From Heligmosomoides polygyrus polygyrus (taxonomy: Eukaryota; Nematoda; Chromadorea; Rhabditida; Heligmosomidae): a stretch of 64,000 nucleotides of DNA. The position numbers were made by a program, and so were the translations under genes. Location: the NCBI GenBank assembly GCA_947396885.1, contig OX377205.1, positions 21,501,407 through 21,565,406 of the forward strand. Reading direction: 5' to 3'. The notes beneath the pieces were generated by a model that had not been told where the DNA came from, did not search any database, and worked only from the letters and a program-made list of their open reading frames with translations. This document shows, in pieces, positions 55,171-64,000 of this stretch (position 1 is its first letter; every line of letters starts with the position of its first letter).

Positions 55171-57190
55171 TGATCGGTAAACCTATCACTCACAATAAAG
55201 GTGCGTGCGGAAAGAAAAGAGAACATAATCGGTCCACATTACGTACACTTTACACAGAAAGGGAGGGAGACTAGTGAATCGAATAGGAAAAGTGAAAAGA
55301 AGATGAGCAGTGCTGTGTGCTAACATTTATTCGATCAATTAGATTATTGTTGAAGGAAGATTATTGTTTTCAATGGAACGCTGAGCCAATCGAAAAAGGA
55401 AGTAGCTGCCAGGCCTACATTTTTGTTTAAAAACCTCAAGAAAACAGATGGACAGCGAAAAACCAACAGAGATTAGAATTGCGCTTTATGGACGACAATT
55501 TCGCTACGCCGTTTGTATTTTTGATAGATGAGTGTAACTGAGCAGAGAACTCTGCTGTGGATTTTAGTGCATAAATTCTTACGTTTGTTCGACATTTCAT
55601 AGCTCAGATTTGCTGCTATTTCATTGAAGGTCGGAAAAATTAAAAAAGTATAGAAAATGCAAGACTTGCGCCATACGATGGCCTATCATCGTGCAAAAAT
55701 TACATCATCACATTTTAGCACTCAAAGTATTCGGTACCGTATCTCATTCGGGAAGTTAACGATAAGCGAACTTTTAAAAATTGTTGGAAGTTTTCATCGT
55801 TTTCTCACAAATGACATCATGATTCAACATCATATACAATTTGTAGGAACTGAAGGTTGAAGGTCAAGCTTCCTTCCAACCTAATATCTGCAGGAAACTT
55901 GTGGATAGGCAAGAAACAGGGGAATGAGTTGCTCACCTTCTTGAATGGCGTTTGTGTACAGATAGTTCGGCTCAGTTTCTGGAATTTATTTTCTTTCAGT
56001 ATTACTAGATCAAAAAAAGAATTTTATGTTCGGACCTTCTAAGTCGACGTCAGCAAAATGTATCCCGTTATCGTTACGAGCTGTACATCTGTAACTTCCG
56101 TAGTGGTGCTTCTCAACTCGGCGAATCTCGAGAACATGAACGCTGTGGTACTGGCCGGAGACGGACTGTGACTGAAATTGCTTGGTGTAGTTTGAACCTC
56201 TTGACTTTTTTATACATTGTTATAATTGAAAGCCAAGAAAGTTAGAGTGTGTTGATATACCTAGGTCAAATCGTGGACCGGTGGAAATGAAGCCAAGGTG
56301 TATTTTCTTAGTTTAGTAGAGGAAAGGTAATTAAAACATCTTCGACCATCAGGAAAAAAACGAAATACAGCAGGTAAAGAGAAGCTTTATGAGTAGTCCT
56401 CTAGAGTTAGGAAAAGACCGGCGTGTGCTGGTGGAGCTAGCACGTCTGGCAGCGACTCATGGTGTGCAATCGCGTACCGCAGTGCGCCGCGAGTTCTAGA
56501 AGGCTCAGGGCGTCGTCTGGCGTCGTCGGTACTCCGCTTCTCGTCGCTCCTTGCCGTCTGTCTGCTGTGCTCCCACATGTTTCTTTCTCTTCTTAGCCGT
56601 GTAGGCTGTTGTTGTGCAACCGCCTAGCCCCGTAGCAAGCTGTCCGAGTCTCCGAGTAGGTTGGATTTCCTAGGGGATTGTTCACGCATCTTAGTATCAC
56701 TGCGCCTGTGCCGCTTGGGCACCGTTCTCGTCAGACAAAGCCGCGTAAACTCAGTACCGTTCTATCCAGAACGTGCCTTTCTTCTTTAATTTAGGTTGCG
56801 CGCGGCCCACTACAAATTCTCTAGCTGTTAGCTGTCCTGCTCCGTTCCGTCATCGTGTCCGAGTGCCGCATTTATCTCGTCATCGTTCTCGCTTGTCGTC
56901 GACGCCGTTGAAGAGTCCTCGCCTATCACTATCGCCCGGTCGGCGACGCCTTGGTCCACAACTGCGACTCATTTCGCCGAGTGCCTTCTGCGCTACTAGG
57001 ACGGGAGCACCGGCAACCTTTCTTCACATCATTGCATCGTTCCCATTTCCTTCGTGTTGCGTTGTTGTTGATGTTGCCTTTTTGTTAATACATTTTTGTT
57101 CGTTCACTGAGCCTCTTTTGTGCACACAAGGGCTTTCACCTTCTTTTTGCTTGCGATCAACATTAAAATCGTCTAAAGGAACATAACTCT
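55171..57190. other. No gene recognised; GC-richer block at the end
   Basis: 55171-56380 is AT-rich and empty. 56440-57170 is richer in GC with a 137-codon + frame that is Ser/Pro/Arg-rich and unassigned; it resembles an untranslated leader or an LTR more than a domain. Confidence 0.4.
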
Positions 57191-57855
57191 AATGAATTAT
57201 CTCACCAAGGCTAGGAAATAGGGTAGACATTGTGATAAACAATGATCTCCCTAAATTATACAACTTTCCCATTAAACTGGACACCTTTGCTCTTAATCTG
57301 GACACTTTTATTTTAAACGGATACTTCCTGCTTTAAACTGGAACTTTTTGATTTCAAAACAAAAACTTAGAAATAAAATAAACAAAGTAGACAACAACAA
57401 AATAAACAAATTTGTAACAAACAAAGTTAGACAATCTAAAGTTCAAACAGACACTGTTTAACTAAGTTAAGTTATTATCTTATTTGAGAAAATTTTTGCT
57501 AAAAATTTACTTTTGCAGACTGTTTTAAGAAAAATAACGACGCTGTTTGAATTCGTATCATAATTTTGAATTATTCTAACATGCTGCATATGAGCGAATT
57601 TGCTGGTCTTACAGGCAGAGATTGTGCCTCGCAGTCGTTCTAAGCATTCCGCAGTATTGACACCATCAATCGAACAAGCATTGTAATGTTCTGGATAGAT
57701 GCACTCCAGAATCTCTTCGCACCGTTAATTCACTGTGGCGAAGAATTTAGAATGCACCCAAGGAACTGTTTAACCAAAGAAATAGAAATTTATTTTTCAT
57801 TCAAAAAATATACACACTTATTCTTAAATCACTCTGTATAAGTATTGTATTGCTT
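57191..57855. other. AT-rich, no gene recognised
   Basis: Contains local near-repeats of AAACTGGACA/TAATCTGGACAC at 57270-57350. Nothing else. Confidence 0.5.
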
Positions 57856-57859
57856 ATTT

Positions 57860-58325
57860 AGCTTTTCTTTCTGCTTAGTTATTGCATGCGGTTACACGTG
57901 CCCTTCTCTTATGGCCAATAGCTATTTACATTCCGTTGCCTTGCTCTTTATGTCTCAGAGGAACAGCTGAGCACCTTGGTTATACAGGTGGATCTTGTTT
58001 GATCCGGGGCTTCAACAGCTGAAACTCGCAGTGTTTGGAGGCACTGCCCTTCTAGCTGAGTGGTTCACTTGTTTCTCATCCCTCTATTACATACTCCCTC
58101 TACTTACTCGTTTTCTTTTGCTTGCTTGCTTTAGCTGTTTCTTTCTGGCTAGTTATTGCATGCGGTTGCACGCACGTTTCTTATGTCCAATTGTTATTAT
58201 TTACATCTTCCTCGCCTTGCTCTGCATGTCTCATAGGAACAGCTTGTCACCTTGCTATGTAGGCTCCTCTCTATTTTATCCGGAGTTTTAGCTGCTTAAA
58301 CTTGTAGTTTTGGTGGGCACTCCTT
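57860..58325. repeat. Diverged tandem duplication, period about 270 bp
   Basis: TAGTTATTGCATGCGGTTAC, CCTTGCTCTTTATGTCTCAG and GGAACAGCTGAGCACCTTGG at 57878-57981 recur as TAGTTATTGCATGCGGTTGC, CCTTGCTCTGCATGTCTCAT and GGAACAGCTTGTCACCTTGC about 270 bases later. Unknown element or local duplication. Confidence 0.8.
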
Positions 58326-59534
58326 AGTATAACCTTACCGATGCTGGCACTTTATTTCTCTTGTACCTCAGTTGTGTTCTCTTGTTGTTTTATCTTCGTC
58401 TCTTCCTATGTTCGGTTTTGACTCTGTTTCAGTTTGGTTTCTTTACGGTTGTTATATTCTCGTTACCGTTAAAGTAATAGTAATAAGCGTTTTATCACAC
58501 AATTTTCCTTGAAAGAAAAGATAATGCTGTCCTAGTTAAAAGAGTTTCTATATGTTTTTAGATATGTTTACTTCACTTGTAATGTGTCCGCTTAAATATG
58601 AAAGATCCAGTTTAGAGCGAAAGTGGTATGGAAAAGAACGCACACTCGACGCAAACCGTAGTCACTTTGGGATGTGACAAATTGGCATCCAACTAAAAGC
58701 GCGATAATTGGCACAGACTCACAGTTACATAGTAACATCGCTGAACCCATAAAGGGAATGCCGCAGCAAATCCCTTCAAATTAGCTCACCGTGGCGTAGT
58801 TATCGGAGTCGAAAATCTGTTGTCCTTCCTTGTCCCAGGTTACGTCCGGTCTTGGCCAGGATTCCGCGGTGCATACCAAACGAGCTAGGCCACCAAGTGG
58901 AACTCGAACAGACGCCGTCTTTGCTTGCATCAGCGGAGCAACTGGAATTCAACTCTCGAACCTTTTGATAGATCAGAAGAAGCGCTAGGAAGTCGTGAAC
59001 AGTACTTTGTGCCATTTTAAGTCGATAAAATTTTACTTTATTAACTATATTTGTAATATACATATACGCTTTGACAAGTGCGCAACAAGACAAGTTACAA
59101 TGATGGGAGGGTGCTGCAGGTAGGAAAATCATCTGAAAGAAATAATGGTCTCATTCAGTAGATAAGAACATAAAAGAAGCTTCGGGCGTAAATAAACTCA
59201 AGGCTATTCCTCCTATCACTGAAGAGAACGTACACGTCATTAAGAAATGCCATCATATATACCACTGAAATATCACTTCGTTGCGAAACATATTTTCGGG
59301 GATTACCCAAACAATTTGGAGGGGGTTACCTAACCAATTTTAAATTTAAAAACAGATATGCAGAAATGGTAACTATGCAAACACTTATCCTGCTTGGCGA
59401 AGAAGTAAGCTGGATTATTTTATACATCCTACTAGGTATAAAAGAGTAAGCGGTTGCATCTTTTCTTTCGGCTGTCCGTCCGTCTGTCCATCTGGCCTTT
59501 CGTAAATGTTGAGTAGTAGCCACACGTGTTCATG
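58326..59534. other. No gene recognised
   Basis: AT-rich. A short local duplication GGGGATTACCCAAACAATTT / GGGGGTTACCTAACCAATTT lies at 59298-59340. Confidence 0.5.
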
Positions 59535-59857
59535 CGAGGTGTCACTTTTACGTCGTGTTGAGAGGGGTCAGAAGACGTGTCGCCGATGTCACGCAAAGGC
59601 CGTCCGAGATCCGAAGAGGTGTCACCGACGTCGTTCAAGAGGCGTCTGGGTTCAGAAGACATGTCACCAATGCCGAATTGAGAAGTGTCACCGACGTCGC
59701 ACCAGGGGTTCCGTATTCACACGACCTGCCAACGATGTCGCGCAAAGCACGTCCGGCTTGAGAAGGCATGTCACCGACGTCGTTCATCAGGTGCCTGGGT
59801 TCAGAAGAGGTGTCACCGATGTCGAGAAAGGCCTTCCAGATTCAGACGACGTGTTAC
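59535..59857. repeat. GTGTCACCGACGTCG minisatellite
   Basis: Units of roughly 30-60 bases share GAAG(A/G)...GTGTCACCGACGTCG. Several + frames stay open through it only because of the repeat. A related array is at 63380-63530. Confidence 0.85.
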
Positions 59858-60458
59858 CAGTGAAGGTGGGACCAGTAATGGGGGACCGATGAAGGATGGG
59901 GGTTGTTGAGGAAAGAATGATCACATGTTACAGTGTCAATGACAGTTGATATGGAGTGCCATTGTTGTTGATCTATGACTATCAAACTATCAATCAGGCG
60001 GCCCTGTGGGCCCTATATAAGGCTGTCGTTCTCACACCGGTAGTTCAGTGTTCTTCTGTCTAATAAACCTGTTTCACGCCGTCGGATCTTCTACAGGGGT
60101 CCAGTAAGGGGGATCGGTGAAGGTTGACCAATAAAGGAGGGACCAGTCAAGGTGGGGCCAGAAGTTTGACCAAAAAAAGGTTGACCAGTGAAGGGGAATC
60201 AGATGAAGGGAGACAGGTGAGGAAGGGACCAGTAATGGAGACCGGTGAGGGGGGGGGTAGGATCCAGTGAAGGGGAGACCGTTAGAAGGTCGACCAGTGA
60301 AGGGAGACGAGGTGGAGGGGGACCGAAAAAGTATTGATGAAAAAAAGGGGAACCAGTGAGGGTGGGACCAGTAATGAGGATCGGTGAGGAATAGGGGGAC
60401 CAGTGAAGAGGGGACCAGTAAAGAGAGTTCCAGTGAAGGTGGGAGCAGTGGTAGGGAC
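59858..60458. repeat. GGACCAGTGAAGG minisatellite with solo LTR
   Basis: Same unit as 51836-52165. It is interrupted by the solo LTR at 59904-60095 and ends at the hAT-type element at 60459. Confidence 0.9.
59904..60095 (+). mobile_element. Solo LTR, 192 bp
   Basis: Begins TGTTGAGGAAAG and ends ATCTTCTACA (TG...CA), flanked by exact GGGGT pentamers (59899-59903, 60096-60100). Inside are a TATATAAGG box (about 60014) and an AATAAA signal (60062-60067) in the right order for U3-R-U5. No internal region is present, as expected after LTR-LTR recombination. Confidence 0.88.
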
Positions 60459-63057
60459 CAGGGGTGGGCGGAATTTCTGTTTTCTGTTTTCTGATTTTCT
60501 GGCCATTTTGGGCGAATTTTTTCTGTTTTCTGTTTTCTGGGAAAATGGCCAAAAATTGGCCAGAAAACAGAAAATAGAGCTGCGAACAAAATTATATAAT
60601 GGAAATCTAAAAGGAGAATCCAAAAAGTATCATAGAATCATGAGTTTCATCTCAAAATAATGTTTCTAGTGTATTTTAAATTGCAAACATGTAAGTTTCT
60701 AGATCTGCTCGTGTAGAAATTGCGCCATACACTCAAAACTATGCCGCTTTGTTTGTTTAATTGTGTAAGGGCTGCTGACATGGAGTCCCTTCACAGGACA
60801 TTTCTCCAGTTTCATAATTTCGCTTTGTATTCTCTCAAATTTCTGCAGTAGTTTAGACTATCTACGATTACTTAGAACTTTATGCAAAGGCTAGAAAACT
60901 AGTGTTCTGAGGGGCATTTCATTATAATATATGTTAACTAACCATGTGCCGTAGAGTAAATGTGGGTAGGATTATTCTCCACCTCCGGTTATTGAAAATT
61001 GTTCACTGGTCTTTCCCAATGATCGTAAAGGAGAGCCTTTGACGGAGCTGCTTTTCTAACCCTTGTTCAGCTTTTGGTTGTCAAACATTAGTGAGAGACT
61101 GAAACGTTTTAGTTACCTTTGACTTCACTGGTGTAGTGATAGAATAGTGATACATAAAAATTTTAATACATCACATCTATCATCTATCGTCCCGGTGATC
61201 ATCATCGAGTTATTCGAACGGGCACCAGCAACGTCTCCATTTGTCCTTGTCGCTTGACAGAGTGCTCCAATGGATCCTCCTCGCCGGGCGGACACGAAGA
61301 GCATCATATCGTTTGTTCAGGGCTTCCACGAAGAAGTCCAACCAGCGCGTTGATGGGCATCCTGGTATTCTCCTGACATCTCGCGGAATCCAGTCAGTGA
61401 CGGCTCTCGTCCAGCGGGTGTCTGCGAATCGCATTACGTGACCGGCCCACCTAATTTTCGACGACTTGGGCCATGCGACAGCGTCCCTGATCTTCGAACG
61501 TCGGCGAAGTCGTGTTACTCCAAGCATCGCGCTCTCCTTTCCACGCTGCGCGTCGCTGATCACGTGTTCATCCCGCTTCCGTATAGCGCAGGTCTGAGGC
61601 GTATGTTAGGGCAGGAAGAGCAGTGGAATCGAATAGGCTGGCATGAAGTCGGACGTTCTTCGTCTTCTTTACGATTTCACGCTCTTGAAAAGCTCCCCAA
61701 ACCGCTCGTTTCCTCATACCCAGCTCAGGTGATAGGTCATTGCTCATGTAGACTTCGCGAACCAGATACACTAGCTGAAGCACTCGGAGACGTTCGTTCC
61801 GTTGAGCGAGAATGCGTCCGTTTCTCATGAACGTCGTCTTCGTAAGTCTCCGCTGCAGTCCAGAGTTCCCACATACACGATCGAAGTGGGCTAGCGTTCG
61901 CTCGGCCTGGCCATGCTCGGTGTAATTATGTCATCAGCAAACCTAAGATGGTCAGTTGCCGGCCGTTGATCTTCACTCTCATGTCTTCCCATTCTAGTTC
62001 GCGCATGGCGTTTTCGAGGGTGGTGCTAAAGAGCTTTGGGGATATGGTATCTCCTTGCTGAACCCCTCTCTTCACGTCAATGATGACGACGTTGTGGAGT
62101 GGTGAGATCTTGGTCGTTAATCCACTTTGACTCTGATGTACTGAGTAGGAACATCCTGAGCGAGCAGAGCTTCGATGACTGCCTCCGTTTCGACGGCGTC
62201 GAATCCTTCTTCAGATCGATGAACGTAAGGCACAGCTGCACGATGAGTTTCGTAATGGTGTGTATGTGGTCGATCGTGCTGGATCGTCTCCGAAATCCTG
62301 CTTGTTCGCATGGCCGTCCTGCGTTCTCTTCCAGCGTTCTGCTAACCCTATTCAGGAGGACTGGAGTGAACAGCTTGTAGACTACGGGCAGCAGGCAAAT
62401 CGTGCGATAGTTGCCGGTGTCGGGCATGTCTCCCTCCCTAACAAATCGAGATGTAATATGACATGAATGTATGAATAATAATATGATGATGATGAAAAGG
62501 GCATATGTTTGATCCTTATTAGATAATGTCTACGTATTTAAAGAAACACTTTCACACAAAAGTTTTTGCGCTGACAGCCTCTTCAGTCGCACTCTTGTGT
62601 TGTTCTGTGAAATATCAAGCCAGTACCCAAAACATCTTTGGTCCGTGTTTTGTGCTCTATAGGGCCAGTCTCTTACTAGTGGGACCCCTAATCGAGCGAA
62701 TGTTTTGAGATTACACCTACATTTGGACTGTGAGCCTTAAACCGCTATATTTTAATATGAATGCAACAGGAAAAAATTCATCATTTATAAGCCATTCCTA
62801 TAAACGCTTGCAAGTTAAAACACTGGTCCACGACCATATTTCTAGTCGTGCAAAAAGCATTTGCTGCTGGACAAATGGATCTTTGGATTGAATAATTAGG
62901 TAGTATGATAACTGCGAAATTTTCTGTTTTCTGTTTTCTGATTTTTCTGTTTTCTGGCGTTTTTGGCTTTTCTGTTTTCTGATTTCTGTTTTCTGACGAA
63001 AGCGATTTTCTGTTTTCTGTTTTCTGGGAAATTTTTCAAAATTTCCGCCCATCCCTG
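60459..63057. mobile_element. hAT-type element with RTE cargo, 2.6 kb
   Basis: Ends CAGGGGTGGGCGGAA and (complement) CAGGGATGGGCGGAA, flanked by exact GTAGGGAC octamers (60451-60458, 63058-63065). Long subterminal arrays of TTTTCTG occupy 60477-60570 and 62918-63030. Contains an RTE fragment on the minus strand; no transposase seen. Confidence 0.92.
61195..62460 (-). pseudogene. RTE-type LINE, 5'-truncated
   Basis: Minus-strand order: DTGNYRTICLLPVVYKLFT and EQAGFRRRSSTIDHIHTI (RT blocks at 62427-62230), GVQQGDTISPKLFSTTLENA (about 62070), LRFADDIITPSM with the catalytic FADD (about 61935), the region RERLRVLQLVYLVREVYMSN, then RRRSKIRDAVAWPKSSKIRW, GHVMRFADTRWTRAVTDW and STRWLDFFVEAL, ending at the stop near 61210. 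Frame changes break it at least three times. The endonuclease is missing. Its C-terminal part aligns with the fragment at 26630-26970, so it is the same family. Confidence 0.88.
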
Positions 63058-63065
63058 GTAGGGAC

Positions 63066-63375
63066 CGACGAAGGGGTGGGGGGAACCAGTGAAGGGGGAG
63101 GGGGGGGGGGGGTTCAGTGAAGGGGGACCTGTAAAGCGTCCAATAAAGGGGAGAGAGTGAAGGTGGGACCAGTAAATGGGGAGCGGTGAAGGAGGGAGGT
63201 GCAGTCCAAGGGGACCAATAAATGGGGTACAAGTGAATTAAGAGTCGAGAGGGAGTCAACAAAGGGAAGACCATTTAAGGGGGATCAGTAAAGCGTCCAT
63301 TAATAGAACCATTAAAGGGGGACCAGTAAAGGGGACTAGTGAAGGGGATCACTGAAAGTGACCAATAAGGGGACC
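63066..63375. repeat. GGACCAGTGAAGG minisatellite
   Basis: Continuation of the 59858-60458 array on the other side of the hAT-type element; G run at about 63100-63112. Confidence 0.9.
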
Positions 63376-63530
63376 AGTATTTTCTCTTAGTGTCATCCAA
63401 CGTGGCGTCAGGAGACGTGCTACATACGTCGTGCCACGTGTGTCGGGGTGCAAATGACGTGTCATAGACGTCAGAAAAAGTGTCACAGACGTTATCCGTT
63501 ATCCGTTGCAGAAGACGTGCCACATAAGAC
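63376..63530. repeat. ACGTGTCATAGACGT-type tandem repeat
   Basis: GTGTCA/GACGT words spaced by 20-35 bases, related to 59535-59857 but more diverged; ends GTTATCCGTTATCCG. Confidence 0.7.
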
Positions 63531-63637
63531 TTTGCACAGCATCCGTGAGGTTTTCAGATGACTTTTTAAAAAGTTCGTGCAACAACGAGTGTGCGCGTAA
63601 TTGATTCTCACTTCCGTTTCCTGCCGGCACATGGATA

Positions 63638-63780
63638 AGGCATCTGCCATACCTCCGAATCGCTCCAGTGAGTTGTCGCGGCGATAGTGTTGCGAGGGTA
63701 GCTACTCAGTTCGTAGCTACCTGCGCAACACTATCGCCGCGACTAGTCACTGGAGCGACTAGGAGGTATGCCAGATGCCT
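63638..63780. mobile_element. Foldback element, 68-bp arms
   Basis: AGGCATCTGCCATACCTCC at the left and its near complement at the right. The arms pair through CGCTCCAGTGA, GTCGCGGCGATAGTGTTGCG and GGTAGCTAC with a short centre. Flanks TAA/TGA would suit a mutated PIF/Harbinger duplication if the element is one base shorter at each end. Confidence 0.82.
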
Positions 63781-64000
63781 GAGGGGGTATTGTTGGAGTG
63801 GGTGCGGGGAGGAGGGGAGTAGGGAGAATGAGTAAAGGAATCGAAGCAGTGTTACCTCTCGTCGGACACTGAACCGTATCTAGCGGTCTACCAATACCAA
63901 TGGACTTCATTTGTGTTTCCGCAGAATAAACACTTCGGATTAAGGCTCTCTATCGTTCCTCGCCATGTACGCCACGAGTACTTCAGAGAATGGATCGCCT
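63781..64000. other. No gene recognised (right edge)
   Basis: G-rich start (63785-63830), then mixed sequence; nothing identified. Confidence 0.5.

Noticed and set aside
60074..60623. Long overlapping minus frames of 113-171 codons
   Set aside because: They are products of the minisatellite and the TTTTCTG array.
1..64000. CRISPR array, operon or viral genome
   Set aside because: Repeats are dispersed or minisatellite-like without spacer regularity. Coding pieces are eukaryotic transposons and a spliced gene. No capsid or envelope proteins seen.

Overview
The window looks like invertebrate nuclear DNA from a repeat-rich genome. A rhabditid nematode of the strongylid (hookworm-like) type is the best guess. 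The reasons are introns with GTAAGT donors and TTTCAG/TTGCAG acceptors (one only 59 nt), tRNA-derived SINEs with TTTATCC tails, RTE, CR1-like and Penelope-like retroelements, Tc1/mariner remnants and many MITEs. The taxon is inferred from sequence style; no species-diagnostic gene is present. There is no bacterial operon, CRISPR array or true tRNA/rRNA gene.

One cellular gene is well supported: a multi-exon F-box-domain gene on the + strand (about 24.3-31.1 kb, polyA signal near 31.5 kb). Its exons join in phase, except for one junction that needs a missing exon or a one-base indel. Three further GC-rich blocks (17.2-17.5, 19.2-19.6 and, on the minus strand, 21.4-21.9 kb) have coding-like codon usage but no recognised family.

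The rest is a nest of mobile elements. SINE-A (about 300 bp, 5' TGGTAGCGCAGTCGG A-box-like, GGTTCGGATTTCC B-box-like, TTTATCC tail) occurs about 17 times, and at least five copies are interrupted by younger insertions. SINE-B (tRNA-like head of about 75 nt) is tandem on the minus strand at 38.1-38.7 kb. On the + strand a SINE-B copy at 39.0-44.3 kb is split by two hAT-type elements, one of which carries a Penelope-like fragment with a GIY-YIG domain and a hammerhead-ribozyme-like motif. A CR1-like LINE (44.5-50.9 kb, minus) is split by a third hAT-type element, which itself holds a PIF/Harbinger MITE. At 59.5-63.5 kb two minisatellites host a solo LTR and another hAT-type element containing an RTE fragment.

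Five larger elements share the terminus CAGGG(A/G)TG-N-GC or close to it, all with 8-bp target duplications, yet at least four have their own subterminal motif (TTTTCTG, GTTTCCG, GTTATCCG, CGTTAA). This set of hAT-type vehicles, together with the Penelope/ribozyme cargo, is the most notable feature of the window. Mobile coding regions are mostly broken by stops or frameshifts; the Penelope-like ORF is open for 279 codons.
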